A stretch of 64,000 nt of DNA from an uncultured Aquimonas sp. (GCF_937888285.1 NZ_CALART010000114.1:1-64000), one strand, 5' to 3'; shown: positions 1 to 13,448, counted from the stretch's first letter. The notes: generated by a model not told the origin, from the sequence alone. Made by a program: numbers and translations.

Positions 1-78
1 TCACCTGGCCCACTACGCTCCGTTGGGGTGTTGCGTTTCAGAGTTGAGACCGCCCTGCTCAACGAGCACGGCCAATAG
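1..78 (+). CDS. C-terminal end of an unidentified upstream ORF
   Basis: An open frame runs in from the window edge and ends at TAG 76-78, giving 25 residues ending TALLNEHGQ. The stop overlaps the AGGA that looks like the ribosome binding site of hsdR, and the gap to the hsdR start is 9 bp. This is the usual arrangement inside an hsd operon, so it may be the tail of hsdS, hsdM or an inserted cargo gene. Too little is visible to name it, and a chance open frame cannot be excluded. Confidence 0.35.
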   Translation, partial: SPGPLRSVGVLRFRVETALLNEHGQ

Positions 79-87
79 GACACAGGC

Positions 88-3300
<3,213 letters not shown>

Positions 3301-3397
3301 GTTGTCTGGCCGGGCATGCTCTTCGCCGACTCCAGTTAGCACGCTCTGACCAGCGGCGAACGACCCGCACATCATCACAAGAAGCGAGAACCTGACC

Positions 3398-3940
3398 GTG
3401 GCAACCAAACGCAGCACCCCCAGCTGGTCCGACCTCAAGGTCAAACTCGCAGACCTTGATCGCGCCGAACTCATCGGCCTGGTGCAGGCTCTGTATGCCG
3501 CCAATCGCGACAATCAGGCCTTCCTGCATGCTCGTTTCGCACTGGGCGAGGATGTGCTGAAGCCCTACAAGGCCACTATCGACCGATGGCTCTGGCCGGA
3601 CTATCGCAAGAAGCAGGACACGTCGGTGGCCAAGGCGAAGAAGGCCATTACGGACTACAAGAGGGCCGTAGGCCAAGCAGAAGGGCTGGCTGAGCTGATG
3701 GTGTTCTATTGCGAGCGAGCGACCGGTTTCGCCAAGGAGGTGGGCCTGCAGGAGGAAGGCTATGCGGATGCTCTTGTGCGCATGTTTGCGCAGGCAAACA
3801 AGGCTGTTGAGGGCCTTCCGCAGCCGCCGCACTCCGATCTGTGGGACCGCCTCGATGCCGTCAGCCGCAGCAGTGGCGGCCTGGCCTTCGATCTCGGCAG
3901 CGAGTTGGGCTTTCTAATGGCTGAAAGCGCGAAGCGCTGA
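3398..3940 (+). CDS. DUF6155-like helical protein joined to the Wadjet operon
   Basis: A 180 aa soluble protein with a GTG start. Its N-terminal part (LKVKLADLDRAELIGLVQAL) and helical pattern resemble my recollection of DUF6155, a family of unknown function. I see no catalytic motif, signal peptide or membrane segment. It lies 97 bp after hsdR and only 8 bp before jetA, so it is probably translated from the same mRNA as jetABCD. It is not one of the four core Wadjet components. It could be an accessory or regulatory subunit, or a passenger in the island. The family assignment is from memory of the consensus and needs a profile search. Confidence 0.75.
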   Translation: MATKRSTPSWSDLKVKLADLDRAELIGLVQALYAANRDNQAFLHARFALGEDVLKPYKATIDRWLWPDYRKKQDTSVAKAKKAITDYKRAVGQAEGLAELMVFYCERATGFAKEVGLQEEGYADALVRMFAQANKAVEGLPQPPHSDLWDRLDAVSRSSGGLAFDLGSELGFLMAESAKR

Positions 3941-3948
3941 GCCTCGGG

Positions 3949-5430
3949 ATGCACCACGCCACCCTCACCACCCTCCGCGACCGTCACCCCGCCTGGCGCC
4001 TGCTGGCCTCGAAGCATGCGCCGCTGGTGGCGAGCTTTCTGCACCGCGCGTTCGTGGCGCCGAATGTGCGGGTGATGAGCGAAGCCGATCTGGCCGAGTC
4101 GCTGGAGGACGAGCTGTTCGCCCTGCGCGAGCAGTACGGGCAGGATGCCTACCCCAAGGCCGCGCTGGAGTATCTGAACGACTGGGCGACGCCCGACAAG
4201 GCCTGGCTGCGCAAGTTCTACAAGCCGGGCACCGATGAGGCGCAGTTCGATTTGACGCCGGCCACCGAGAAGGCCATCGCCTGGCTGCAGTCGCTGACCG
4301 AGCGTGCGTTCGTCGGCACCGAGTCGCGACTGCTGACCCTGTTCGCGCTGCTGGAGCAGATCAGCGCGGGCACCGAGGTCGATCCGGACAAGCGCGTGGA
4401 AGAGCTGCGCCGCAAGCGCGCCGAGATCGATGCCGAGATCGCCCGCGTCGAAGCCGGCGATGTGGCGATGATGGACGACACCGCGGTGCGCGATCGCTTC
4501 CAGCAGTTTCAGCAGCTCGCGCGCGAGCTGCTGGCCGACTTTCGCGAGGTGGAGCACAACTTCCGCCTGCTCGATCGCAAGGTGCGCGAGAAGATCGCAC
4601 TGTGGGAGGGCTCGAAGGGTGCCCTGCTGGACGAGATCATGGGCGAGCGCGATGCGATCGGTGACTCCGACCAGGGCCGCAGCTTCCGCGCCTTCTGGGA
4701 TTTTCTGATGTCCAGCCGTCGCCAGGAGGAGCTGTCGCAGCGTCTGGATACCGTGCTGGCGCTGCCGGCGGTGAGCGAGCTGAAGCCCGAGCCGCGCACG
4801 CGTCGCGTGCATCACGACTGGCTGGAAGCCGGCGAGCACACCCAGCGCACGGTGGCCCAGCTCTCACAGCAACTGCGGCGCTTTCTGGACGACCGCGCCT
4901 TCCTGGAGAACCGCCGCATTCTCGATCTGCTGCACGGCATCGAGGGCAAAGCGCTCGGCCTGCGCGAGGCCGCGCTTACGGGCACGGTGATGCACATCGA
5001 CGACATAGGCGCAGAGGTCGAGCTGCCGCTGGAGCGCCCGCTGTTCACGCCCAGCGTCAAGCCGCGTCTCGCCGCGCTGGCGCTGGAGCTGGGCGAGGAC
5101 GAGGTCGACACCGGGCGTCTGTTCGATCAGATCGTGGTCGACAAGGCGCGCCTGCGCGCGACCCTGCAGCGCGCTCTGCGCCAGCAGTCGCAGATCAGCC
5201 TGCGCGAGCTGCTCGACAGCTCGCCCCTGCAGCAGGGTTTGGCGGAACTGGTGGCCTACCTGGAGCTGGCCCACGCCGACAGCAGCGGCGACACTCTCGA
5301 TGGTCTGCGCGCGCTCGTCGACGAAAGCGTGGACGAGCCGATCCGCTGGCAGGCCACCAATGCAGCCGGCGAGGCAGTGACGCGCGAGGCGCTCCTGCCG
5401 CGCGTGATCTTTGCGCGCTCACCACAATGA
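3949..5430 (+). CDS. jetA: Wadjet anti-plasmid system protein JetA (DUF3375, MukF-like kleisin)
   Basis: JetA is the kleisin-like subunit of the Wadjet condensin. With JetB and JetC it forms a MukBEF-like loop-extruding complex that recognises small circular DNA. The 493 aa protein has the DUF3375 layout: a winged-helix-like N-terminus beginning LRDRHPAWRLLASKHAPLV, a long charged helical middle (about residues 145-280) and a C-terminal domain. It starts 8 bp after the upstream gene with no strong ribosome binding site, so translation is probably coupled. Its stop overlaps the jetB ATG by 4 bp. The identity is secure because all four jet genes occur in order. Confidence 0.94.
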   Translation: MHHATLTTLRDRHPAWRLLASKHAPLVASFLHRAFVAPNVRVMSEADLAESLEDELFALREQYGQDAYPKAALEYLNDWATPDKAWLRKFYKPGTDEAQFDLTPATEKAIAWLQSLTERAFVGTESRLLTLFALLEQISAGTEVDPDKRVEELRRKRAEIDAEIARVEAGDVAMMDDTAVRDRFQQFQQLARELLADFREVEHNFRLLDRKVREKIALWEGSKGALLDEIMGERDAIGDSDQGRSFRAFWDFLMSSRRQEELSQRLDTVLALPAVSELKPEPRTRRVHHDWLEAGEHTQRTVAQLSQQLRRFLDDRAFLENRRILDLLHGIEGKALGLREAALTGTVMHIDDIGAEVELPLERPLFTPSVKPRLAALALELGEDEVDTGRLFDQIVVDKARLRATLQRALRQQSQISLRELLDSSPLQQGLAELVAYLELAHADSSGDTLDGLRALVDESVDEPIRWQATNAAGEAVTREALLPRVIFARSPQ

Positions 5431-6128
5431 GCAGCGCGAACGGGAACCCAATGAGCGAAGACCTGCAAGACATCGACACGACTGAGGCCGCGAATGCGCC
5501 GGCGCCTGCCGTCCCCGAGCTCTCGCAGCTGCTGGTGCACCTGCTGAAGGGCGTGCTCTACCGCGATGACGACGAGAAGCTCTGGGCCAGCCTGCTGCGC
5601 CTGCAGGCGCGCGTGCGCGAGCAGGCGGTGGTGCTGCTGCTGGACCTGGTGCTGGACGAGGCCGAGGGCTATGCCTATCTCAAGAGCCGGCCCGATCCGG
5701 ACGAGTCCGATGCCGCGCCGCGCCTGCCGCGGCTGATCGCTCGACGCCCGCTGTCGTATCCGGTCAGCCTGATGCTGGCCCTGCTGCGCAAGCGTCTGGC
5801 CGAGTTCGACGCCGGTGGCGGCGATACGCGTCTGGTGCTGTCGCGCGAAGACATCGCCGAACTCATGCGGGTCTTCCTGCCCGATGGCAGCAACGAGGCG
5901 CGCCTGATCGACCAGGTGGACGCAACGATTTCCAAGGTGGTCGACCTGGGCTTTCTGCGCAAGCTGAAGCCCGCGGCCGGCAGCACCCAGGATCGCGGCC
6001 ACTACGAGGTGCGGCGCATCCTGAAGGCCTTTGTCGACGCGCAGTGGCTGGCCGAGTTCGATGTCCGCCTTGAGGTCTACCGCACCGCCCTTTCGGCAGG
6101 CACAAGCAAGGGCGAGTCCGATGCTTGA
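5427..6128 (+). CDS. jetB: Wadjet protein JetB (DUF4194, MukE-like)
   Basis: JetB is the small KITE/MukE-like subunit that binds the JetA kleisin and the JetC heads. The 233 aa protein shows the DUF4194 core: a helical block around [19 protein letters not shown], a central [17 protein letters not shown] stretch and a C-terminal winged helix ending [13 protein letters not shown]. Its ATG sits in the ATGA overlap with jetA. A second in-frame ATG at 5451 is a possible alternative start. The 3' end overlaps jetC by 8 bp, so the genes are tightly coupled. Confidence 0.94.
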   Translation: MSSANGNPMSEDLQDIDTTEAANAPAPAVPELSQLLVHLLKGVLYRDDDEKLWASLLRLQARVREQAVVLLLDLVLDEAEGYAYLKSRPDPDESDAAPRLPRLIARRPLSYPVSLMLALLRKRLAEFDAGGGDTRLVLSREDIAELMRVFLPDGSNEARLIDQVDATISKVVDLGFLRKLKPAAGSTQDRGHYEVRRILKAFVDAQWLAEFDVRLEVYRTALSAGTSKGESDA

Positions 6129-9100
6129 GGCGCCGACGCTCGGCCTGAGCTTCGTCTCCGACGACAGCCGCGTCGGCTTTCGCCTGCAGACGCTCGAAGT
6201 GCTGAACTGGGGCACCTTCGACAAGCGCGTCTGGCGCTACGCGCTCGATGGCCGCAATGGCCTGCTCACCGGCGACATCGGTTCGGGCAAGTCGACCCTG
6301 GTCGATGCCCTCACCACCCTGCTGGTGCCGGCGCATCGCGTGGCCTACAACAAGGCGGCCGGCGCTGACGCGCGCGAGCGCTCGCTGCGCTCCTATGTGC
6401 TGGGCCATTACAAGAGCGAGCGCAACGAGGTCACCGGCAGCGCCAAGCCGGTGGCGCTGCGCGATGCGTCGAGCTACTCGGTCATCCTCGGCGTGTTCCG
6501 CAACGAGGGCTACGACCAGGCGGTAACCCTCGCCCAGGTGTTCTGGCTGAAGGATCCCGGCGGCCCGCCTGCGCGTCTGTTCGTGGCGGCCGAGCGTGCG
6601 CTCGGCATCGCCGAGGATTTCAGCGGCTTCGGCAGCGACATCAGCGGCCTGCGCAAGAAGCTGCGCGCCAGCGGCTGCGAACTGTTCGACGGCTTTCCGC
6701 CCTACGGCGCCTGGTTCCGGCGCCGCTTCGGCATCGAGCACGAACAGGCGCTGGAGCTGTTCCACCAGACGGTGTCGATGAAGTCGGTGGGCAACCTCAC
6801 CGATTTCGTGCGCAGCCACATGCTGGAGCCCTTCGATGTCGGCAGCCGCATCGAGGCACTGATCCGCCACTTCGACGACCTGGACCGCGCGCATCAAGCG
6901 GTGCTCAAGGCCAAGCGTCAGGTCGATCTGCTGACGCCCTTGGTGGCCGACGGCGAGCGCCATCGCGCGCTGGTGGCCGAGGTGCAGGGATGGCGCGAGG
7001 CGCGCGACCAGCTGCGGCCCTATTTCGCGCGCCTGAAGGGCGAGCTGCTGGATCGACGCCTGGGCCTGCTGGCCGAAGACGCCACGCGTCTGGATGCGCA
7101 GATCGAGCGCATGGAGGCCCAGCGCGAAGCCGAGCGCGTCGAGGTCTCGCGCCTGGAGCGCGCCCTGCGCGACAAGGGCGGCGACCGTCTCGAAGAGTTG
7201 GCTGCAGAGATCCGCCGGCTGGAGCAGGAGAAGGAACAGCGCCAGCAGAAGGCGCAGCGCCACCAGAGCCTGCTGGCGCGCATCGACGAGCCGGCGCCAG
7301 CGGATGAGGCAGGCTTTCTGATCCAGCAGCAGGGCATCAGCCAGCGCGCCGAGGATCTGCGTGAGCGTCTGTCTCATCTCGACAACCGCGAGCGCGAGGA
7401 GGACTTCGCCTTCCGCAAGGGGCGCGAGGAGAACGCGGCGCTGACCGAGGAGATCGAGAGCCTGCAGCGGCGCCGCAGCAACATCGATACGGCGCAGGTG
7501 CGCATCCGCGATGCCCTGTGCGCGGCACTGGGCATCGCCGAAGACGAACTGCCCTTCGCTGGCGAACTGATCCAGGTGCGCGAGGACGAGCGCGACTGGG
7601 AAGGCGCGGCCGAGCGCCTGCTGCGCGGCTTCGGCCTCGCCCTGCTGGTGCCGGAGGCGCACTACAGGGCTGTGGCCGAGTGGGTGGATCAGCAGCATCT
7701 CGGCGCGCGTCTGGTCTACTTCCACGTGCGGGCGCGCAAGGCCACACAGGCGGCGAGCCTGCACCCGCAGTCGCTGGTGCGCAAACTGCTCATCAAGCCG
7801 GATTCGCCGCACTACGAATGGCTGGAGCAGGAGCTGCGCCAGCGCTTCGACGTGGCCTGCTGCGATAGCGCCGAGCAGTTCCGCCGCGAGGCCCGCGCCA
7901 TCACCCGCTCAGGCCAGATCAAGGACCCCAGCGGACGCCACGAGAAGGACGACCGCAGCCGCATCGACGACCGCAGCCGCTATGTGCTGGGCTGGAGCAA
8001 TGCCGACAAGCTGCGCGCACTGCGCGATCAGCGCCAGCAGCTGCAGGAGCGGCTGGCCGGCCTGGCCCAGCGCATCACCGAACTGCAGCAGGCGCGCAAG
8101 GGCTTGCAGGGCCAACTCGACGCGCTGAGCAAGCTGGAGGAGTTCACCCGCTATGCCGACATCGACTGGATGTCGCTGGCCCGCCAGATCGCCGCGCTGA
8201 GCGAGGAACGCGCGCGCCTGGAGGCGGCTTCGGATGCGCTGCAGGAGCTCACGCGCCAACTGCAGGCCGTGCAGGCGCGGCTTGCCGAGGTGGATCAGAA
8301 GCGCTCCGACGCGCTGGGCAAGCGCGGCGAACTGAAGAGCAAGCGCGAGGCCGCAGAGGCGCTGCGCGAACAGGCTGCGGCGCTGTGGAATGAAGCACCA
8401 CTGTCGGAGGCGCAGTTCACACGCCTGGAAGCCTGGCGTGCGCAGGCGCTGGGCGAGCATCAGCTGTCGGTGGAGTCCTGCGACAACCGCGAGCAGGACC
8501 TGCGCCGCTGGCTGCAGGAGCGCATCGACGCCGAAGACCGGCGTCTGGCGCGGCTGACCGAGCGCATCGTCAACGCCATGCGCGGTTTCAAGGAGGAGTT
8601 CAAGGCCGAGACCGTCGACACCGATGTCAGCCTGGCCGCCCTGCTCGAGTACGAGCGCATGCTCGCCGGCCTGCGCGGCGACGACCTGCCGCGCTTCGAG
8701 GCACGCTTCAAGGAGCTGCTGAACGTCAACACGATCAACGAGATCGCGAACTTCAACGCACAGCTGGCGCGCGAGCGCGAGACGATCAAGGAGCGCGTCG
8801 ACTTCATCAACCAGTCGCTGGAGGCGATCGACTACAACCCCGGGCGCTACATCAAGCTGGTGGCGCAGCCGAGCCCGGATGCCGAGATCCGCGACTTCCA
8901 GCAGGACCTGCGCGCCTGCACCGAGGGTGCGCTGACCGGCTCCGGCGACGAGCAGTATTCCGAGGCGAAGTTCCTGCAGGTCAAGGCGCTCATCGATCGC
9001 TTCCGCGGCCGCGAGGGCTTTGCCGATGCCGACCGCCGCTGGACCGCCAAGGTCACCGATGTGCGCAACGGCTTTCTGTTCTCCGCCAGCGAGCGCTGGC

Positions 9101-9510
9101 GCGCGGACGGCGTCGAGCATGAGCACTACTCCGACTCCGGCGGCAAGTCGGGCGGACAGAAAGAGAAGCTGGCCTACACCGTGCTCGCCGCCAGTCTGGC
9201 CTATCAGTTCGGGCTGGAATGGGGCGCGGTGCGCTCGCGCAGCTTCCGCTTCGTGGTGATCGACGAAGCCTTCGGCCGCGGCTCGGACGAATCCGCCCAG
9301 TACGGCCTGCGCCTGTTCCAGCAGCTCAACCTGCAGCTGTTGATCGTCACGCCGCTGCAGAAGATCCACATCATCGAGCCTTATGTGGCCAGCGTCGGCT
9401 TCGTCCACAACGAGGGCGGCCGCGACTCGCGGCTGCGCTGCCTGTCGATCGAGGACTACCGCACGCAGAAGGCCCAAGGCGGTGCGGCGGGAAGCGCCAG
9501 CGCCTCATGA
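6121..9510 (+). CDS. jetC: Wadjet protein JetC (SMC/MukB-like ATPase)
   Basis: JetC is the motor of the Wadjet complex, an SMC-like ATPase that extrudes DNA loops. From the ATG at 6121 it is 1129 aa. Walker A is GDIGSGKST at residues 51-59. Long coiled coils follow on either side of a hinge region near residues 480-620. The ABC signature SGGQKEKLA lies near 1006, and Walker [11 protein letters not shown] near 1044. An open frame extends upstream to 6031, but it lies inside jetB and lacks conserved sequence, so the overlap start at 6121 is preferred. All ATPase motifs look intact. Confidence 0.96.
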   Translation: MLEAPTLGLSFVSDDSRVGFRLQTLEVLNWGTFDKRVWRYALDGRNGLLTGDIGSGKSTLVDALTTLLVPAHRVAYNKAAGADARERSLRSYVLGHYKSERNEVTGSAKPVALRDASSYSVILGVFRNEGYDQAVTLAQVFWLKDPGGPPARLFVAAERALGIAEDFSGFGSDISGLRKKLRASGCELFDGFPPYGAWFRRRFGIEHEQALELFHQTVSMKSVGNLTDFVRSHMLEPFDVGSRIEALIRHFDDLDRAHQAVLKAKRQVDLLTPLVADGERHRALVAEVQGWREARDQLRPYFARLKGELLDRRLGLLAEDATRLDAQIERMEAQREAERVEVSRLERALRDKGGDRLEELAAEIRRLEQEKEQRQQKAQRHQSLLARIDEPAPADEAGFLIQQQGISQRAEDLRERLSHLDNREREEDFAFRKGREENAALTEEIESLQRRRSNIDTAQVRIRDALCAALGIAEDELPFAGELIQVREDERDWEGAAERLLRGFGLALLVPEAHYRAVAEWVDQQHLGARLVYFHVRARKATQAASLHPQSLVRKLLIKPDSPHYEWLEQELRQRFDVACCDSAEQFRREARAITRSGQIKDPSGRHEKDDRSRIDDRSRYVLGWSNADKLRALRDQRQQLQERLAGLAQRITELQQARKGLQGQLDALSKLEEFTRYADIDWMSLARQIAALSEERARLEAASDALQELTRQLQAVQARLAEVDQKRSDALGKRGELKSKREAAEALREQAAALWNEAPLSEAQFTRLEAWRAQALGEHQLSVESCDNREQDLRRWLQERIDAEDRRLARLTERIVNAMRGFKEEFKAETVDTDVSLAALLEYERMLAGLRGDDLPRFEARFKELLNVNTINEIANFNAQLARERETIKERVDFINQSLEAIDYNPGRYIKLVAQPSPDAEIRDFQQDLRACTEGALTGSGDEQYSEAKFLQVKALIDRFRGREGFADADRRWTAKVTDVRNGFLFSASERWRADGVEHEHYSDSGGKSGGQKEKLAYTVLAASLAYQFGLEWGAVRSRSFRFVVIDEAFGRGSDESAQYGLRLFQQLNLQLLIVTPLQKIHIIEPYVASVGFVHNEGGRDSRLRCLSIEDYRTQKAQGGAAGSASAS

Positions 9511-10694
9511 GCTGGACCACGCCATCGGATCTGCGCGCGCAGGTGCAGCGGCTGTGGGAGCGCGGCGAGCTGCTGCGCGCGGCGGTATCGGATGTCATCG
9601 CCTGGCCGCTGCGCCTTAGCTTGAAGGCGCCCAGCGCGGCGGATTTGTCCGATCGCTTCGAGGCGGTTCGCGAGTGGGTTCACGCGCTGGCTGACACGCC
9701 GCAGATCCGCATCGAATGGCGGGACTGGAACCACCGCGTGCAGGGCGCGCAGCGCCTGCCTTCCGCTGTGTGGCTGGACGATCTGCAACACGCTCTGGCT
9801 TTCATTGGCAAGTCGCCCGAAGCACGGCGCTTCGTGTTGCTGTGGCAGCAGACCGAGCGTGCGCAGCCTGCACTCATGGCCTGGCTGCTGCGACGCCCAC
9901 TGCAGGCGCTGGACCTGGCCGAGCGCTGGCCGCCAATGCTGGCGGTGGTCGGCTGGCTGCAGGTGCATCCGCGCCCGGGCATCTACCTGCGCCAGGTCGA
10001 TGTGCCTGGAGTCGACAGCAAGTTCATCGAGGCCCATCGCAGTGTGCTGATCGAACTGCTCGATCTTGCGCTCCCGGCCGAGGCTGTCGAACTTTCGGCG
10101 ACCGGTGTCCCGCAGTTCGCACGCCGCTATGGCTTTCTCGACAAGCCCGTGCGCATTCGCTTCCGGCTGCTGGATGCGCGAATTCCGGCGCTGTCGGGCT
10201 GCACGGGACTGTCAGACATCACGCTGGACGCCGCCAGCTTCGCGACGCTGCAGCTGCCCATCGAGCGCGTCTTCATCACCGAGAACGAGACCAACTTCCT
10301 CGCGTTCCCGGGGGTCGCGCGCGCCATCGTTGTGTTCGGAGCCGGTTACGGCTGGGAGGCTCTGGCGCGCGCCGATTGGCTGCAGCGCTGCGCCCTGCAC
10401 TACTGGGGCGACATCGACACCCACGGCTTCGCCATTCTCGATCAGCTGCGGGCCCACCATGCGCAGGTCGCGTCGTTCCTGATGGATCGCGAAACCCTGC
10501 TTGCCCATCGGGAACACTGGGGCGAGGAGCCCGCACCGGTTCGCCACGTGCTGACAAGGCTGATGCCTTCAGAGCGCGCCCTGTACGACGACCTTCGCTT
10601 CGACCACTACCAGCCAAGGCTGCGGCTGGAACAGGAGCGGATCGGGTTCAGTTCAGTGGCAGAGCGACTGGCGCGACTCTCATCCTCCGTCTGA
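9507..10694 (+). CDS. jetD: Wadjet protein JetD (DUF3322-DUF2220, Toprim nuclease)
   Basis: JetD is the effector nuclease, related to topoisomerase VI A/Spo11, that cuts the DNA circle trapped by JetABC. From ATG 9507 (ATGA overlap with jetC) it is 395 aa. The N-terminal half matches DUF3322 and the C-terminal half DUF2220. The Toprim metal site looks intact: the glutamate in ITENETNF at about residue 259 and the DxD in GDIDTHGF at 302-304. The operon therefore looks functional. An open frame extends back to 9219 inside jetC, but only the part from 9507 shows family sequence. Confidence 0.96.
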   Translation: MSWTTPSDLRAQVQRLWERGELLRAAVSDVIAWPLRLSLKAPSAADLSDRFEAVREWVHALADTPQIRIEWRDWNHRVQGAQRLPSAVWLDDLQHALAFIGKSPEARRFVLLWQQTERAQPALMAWLLRRPLQALDLAERWPPMLAVVGWLQVHPRPGIYLRQVDVPGVDSKFIEAHRSVLIELLDLALPAEAVELSATGVPQFARRYGFLDKPVRIRFRLLDARIPALSGCTGLSDITLDAASFATLQLPIERVFITENETNFLAFPGVARAIVVFGAGYGWEALARADWLQRCALHYWGDIDTHGFAILDQLRAHHAQVASFLMDRETLLAHREHWGEEPAPVRHVLTRLMPSERALYDDLRFDHYQPRLRLEQERIGFSSVAERLARLSSSV

Positions 10695-10788
10695 CTCACC
10701 GAGTGGCAAGCCGGAGCTCGAAAGGCACTCAAGAAACAGCCCCCTCAACGGCCTCTGCGGCTATCGCTGTCTACCCGAAAGCCGGCTG

Positions 10789-10868
10789 TGGTAAGCGCGA
10801 GCTTGCTCGCGACCCGCAGAGGTGGTGCACGGCGAAGGCTGCGGTCGCCTGCGAACAGGCTCCTACGA
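10789..10868. repeat. REP-like element with two hairpins after jetD
   Basis: The 247 bp gap between jetD and the next gene holds two hairpins about 45 bp apart: GCGAGC-TT-GCTCGC at 10797-10810 and GCCTG-CGAA-CAGGC at 10847-10860. The second is followed by CTCCTACGA. The layout resembles the paired extragenic palindromes common in Pseudomonas and Xanthomonadales. There is no T-run, so it is not a classic intrinsic terminator. It may still stabilise or end the jetABCD mRNA. Nothing else is visible in this gap. Confidence 0.65.
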
Positions 10869-10941
10869 ATAGCAGAGAGCCAGAGGGACGAATCCATGTC
10901 GCCTCATGAACTCCTGGCCCGCCACGCGGGCTGGGAAGCTC

Positions 10942-11733
10942 TCAAACCAGAGCCGCAAGCAGCATCTTCCGGAGCAGCCCCTGCAGCCGCCCCGCCCTGA
11001 CCGCGTCGTAGCGCTGGCTGCGTTCATCCATGTAGGTGAGCTGGGCGAGTTCGAGCTGGATGGCATCAATACCCTCGGCCGGGCGGCCATAGTGGCGGGT
11101 GATGTAGCCGCCCTTGAAGCGGCCGTTGGCGACCCAGCTGTAGTCGCTCTGCTGGGCGAGCAAGGCGGTGACGCGGTCGAGCCGTGTGTTGCCGCAGCTG
11201 GCGCCGTCGGCGGTGCCTAGGTTCAAGTCCGGGAGGCGGCCTTCGAACAGCATCGGCACTTCGCTGCGGATGCTGTGGCCTTCCCAGAGCAGAGCGCGGC
11301 CGTGGGCGGACTTCAGGCGCGTGAGCTCTCCAGCCAGGGCTGAGTGGTAGGGCTGCCAGTAGAGCAGGCGACGGCGTTCCACCTCGGCGGCATCCGGCGC
11401 GTGACCCTCGCGATAGATCGCCTCGCCGCTGAAGGCGATGGTCGGACACAGGCCGGTTTCAGCGCGGCCGGGATACAGAGCAACGCCGTCGGGCGGGCGG
11501 TTCAGATCGATGACGTAGCGCGAGTAGCGCGGTACGAGGATGGAGGCGCCGAGCTCGCGGGCGAAGTCATACAGCGTGGCGACGTGCCAGTCGGTATCCG
11601 GCACGCGGCGCGCAGCATCGTGCAGGTGTGGCGCGATGTCGTCGGGAATCGCGGTGCCGTCGTGCGGCAGGCTGATGAGCAGCGGAGCGCTGCCCTGATG
11701 CAGCTCGTAGACGTCGCTGGCGGTGTGGTTCAC
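10942..11733 (-). CDS. hutG: N-formylglutamate amidohydrolase (HutG-like)
   Basis: This family hydrolyses N-formylglutamate to glutamate and formate, the last step of one histidine degradation route. The 263 aa protein begins near the conserved ELHQGSAPLLISLPHDGTAI and keeps DTDWHVATLYDF, SRYVIDLNR, LLWEGHSIRS and a C-terminal GYITRHYGRP segment, all typical of FGase. The GTG at 11733 gives the usual length, though no clear ribosome binding site precedes it. No hutH, hutU or hutI lies nearby, so its substrate is less certain than the fold. It follows the DadA-type gene on the same strand, 176 bp downstream. Confidence 0.87.
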   Translation of the reverse strand: MNHTASDVYELHQGSAPLLISLPHDGTAIPDDIAPHLHDAARRVPDTDWHVATLYDFARELGASILVPRYSRYVIDLNRPPDGVALYPGRAETGLCPTIAFSGEAIYREGHAPDAAEVERRRLLYWQPYHSALAGELTRLKSAHGRALLWEGHSIRSEVPMLFEGRLPDLNLGTADGASCGNTRLDRVTALLAQQSDYSWVANGRFKGGYITRHYGRPAEGIDAIQLELAQLTYMDERSQRYDAVRAGRLQGLLRKMLLAALV

Positions 11734-11888
11734 GCGGGGCGGCGGACTTTGGCGAGGGTAGGCACAGCCTAGCGGGTTGCGGGGCGGAATGAATACCTTC
11801 GCGGGGGAATGGAGGTGCGCTCCACTGACCGTGTCGATGCTGTGGGAGCGCTTGATGAGCGCACCGAAGCGAGCGGTCTGGCCCAGGT

Positions 11889-11914
11889 CATGGTGGGCCA
11901 GGGCCCACCCTATG
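11889..11914. repeat. GGTGGGCC palindrome, carries the stop codon of the DadA-type gene
   Basis: One copy of the window's main extragenic palindrome, with 8 bp arms GGTGGGCC/GGCCCACC around a 2 nt centre. The TAG stop of the minus-strand flavoprotein gene (11910-11912) lies in its CACCCTATG flank. The repeat therefore abuts and partly forms the end of the coding sequence. Confidence 0.8.
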
Positions 11915-13169
11915 CGCGTGTCGGGCTGACGATGGCGGGATCGATGATCGGCTCGCGGCCGCAGATCAGGTCGGCGACGAGATGGCCGCTGACGGCCGAC
12001 ATGCTGACCCCCATCATGCCGTGGCCGGCAGCGATCACGAGGTTCCGCGCGCGCGGGGCTCGGCCGATGAAGGGCAGGTCGTCCCAGGTCATGGGGCGCC
12101 AGCCGAACCACTCCTCCTGCTTCGTACCGCCCACCGGCTCGTGCAGGAACTCGGCGGCGCCACGCTCCAGAGCCCCCAGACGCACACGGTTCAGGCTCTC
12201 GTCGTAGCCACTGAACTCCATGGTGCTGCCCAGGCGATAACCGTCCGACCAGGCGGTCACGCAGACCGAGCGCTCCTTCAACACCATGGGCCGCTTCGGC
12301 GCGAGACCAGGGCGGGTGTAGGTGATCGAGTAGCCCTTGCCCGGCTGGATCGGCAGCTTGAGTCCAAGTTGGTTGGCGAACGCGGGGCTCCAGGCGCCCA
12401 GCGCGAACACGAGCTCGCGCGGGTGCAGCACGCCACGGCTGGTGTGGACGGCCTCCACCCTGCCCTGCGCGGTGACGATGCGCTCCACGCTGACGCCCTC
12501 TTCGATCTCACCGCCCAGCTCGCGAACCCGTCGCGCCAGCGCAGAGAGATAGCGATCAGGCCGCAGGTGGCCATCATCGGGGAAGTGGATGCCGCCAGCG
12601 ACCCCGGGCTTCAGCGCGGGCTCGTCGCGCTCGACGCGTGCGCCCTCCTGCACTTCGGCGCGGATACCAAACTCGGACAGCGCCGGCAGATCCGCTGCGA
12701 TCTCATCGAACAGCTGCTGCGTGCGGAAGACGTAGGTGAGGCCGGTATCGCTGTGCTCGCAGTCGAGACCGTGGCGCACGACCGCTTCGGCCAGCAGCTG
12801 CCGCGAAGCGTTCAGCAGCACCGCGCGTTTGGCCGTGGAGTCACGCCAGTCGCGGCGATTGCAGCGCGCCGCAAAGCGCAGCAGCCAGCGCCACAGCGCG
12901 GGATCGATGCGCGGCTTGATGTACAGCGGCGCATCGGGCGTAAGCATCCAGCGCAGGCCCTTTGCGATGACCCCGGGCGCGGCCAGCGGCGGCGCATGGC
13001 TGGGGGTCAGCGTGCCGCAGTTGCCGTGCGAGGCGCCCGCGCCGACGTGCCGGCGCTCCAGCACCCGCACGCGGCGACCGGCTTCCAGCAGATACAGCGC
13101 ACTACACAGGCCGATCACGCCGCCACCGAGAATCAGCACTTCGTCTTGATCGGAGCCGGGCTGCGACAC
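11910..13169 (-). CDS. FAD-dependent D-amino acid dehydrogenase (DadA family)
   Basis: A DAO-superfamily flavoprotein that oxidises D-amino acids or related imino acids such as D-hydroxyproline. It probably passes electrons to the respiratory chain. The 419 aa protein has an N-terminal Rossmann FAD site (LILGGGVIGLCSALYL), a substrate domain, and the C-terminal FAD-closing segment PFIGRAPRARNLVIAAGHGM. The GTG at 13169 is preceded by an AAGGAA on the minus strand. Its last codon abuts a repeat copy. The exact substrate cannot be read from the sequence. The HutG-like gene downstream may be cotranscribed. Confidence 0.88.
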   Translation of the reverse strand: MSQPGSDQDEVLILGGGVIGLCSALYLLEAGRRVRVLERRHVGAGASHGNCGTLTPSHAPPLAAPGVIAKGLRWMLTPDAPLYIKPRIDPALWRWLLRFAARCNRRDWRDSTAKRAVLLNASRQLLAEAVVRHGLDCEHSDTGLTYVFRTQQLFDEIAADLPALSEFGIRAEVQEGARVERDEPALKPGVAGGIHFPDDGHLRPDRYLSALARRVRELGGEIEEGVSVERIVTAQGRVEAVHTSRGVLHPRELVFALGAWSPAFANQLGLKLPIQPGKGYSITYTRPGLAPKRPMVLKERSVCVTAWSDGYRLGSTMEFSGYDESLNRVRLGALERGAAEFLHEPVGGTKQEEWFGWRPMTWDDLPFIGRAPRARNLVIAAGHGMMGVSMSAVSGHLVADLICGREPIIDPAIVSPTRA

Positions 13170-13262
13170 GGGGCAGTATTCCTTGCTGGTGGAAGAGCGG
13201 ATGCCACTCTAGCGCCGTGGCTGCGGCGAATGCGTCGACGCGATCCAGCAGCTCTCAATCCG

Positions 13263-13448
13263 CATAGGGTGGGCCCTGGCTCACCGCTGCCTCACGGATG
13301 CCGAGGACATTGCACCCACCAGGCACTACGCCGTTGAGCGCACGGGTCTGCGCGTCCTGCCGCGAGGTTCATTGGCATGGTGGGCCAGGGCCCACCCTAT
13401 GGTCGTGTCGTGGTGTAGAGGTCACGGTGGGCCAAGGCCCGCCCTATG
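13263..13448. repeat. Three copies of the GGTGGGCC palindrome in a 321 bp gap
   Basis: The gap 13170-13490 contains copies at 13263-13286 (forward orientation, one mismatch in the right arm), 13376-13401 (reverse) and 13423-13448 (reverse, two substitutions). The first two form a head-to-head pair about 90 bp apart. I see no ORF or RNA gene here. Confidence 0.75.

Noticed and set aside
5863..7812. Minus-strand ORF of 649 codons opposite jetB/jetC
   Set aside because: Antisense shadow of a coiled-coil gene; the plus strand has secure Wadjet motifs.
10788..11000. Short plus-strand ORF after jetD
   Set aside because: It is made of the REP-like repeat and antisense of the HutG-like gene, and has no coding character.
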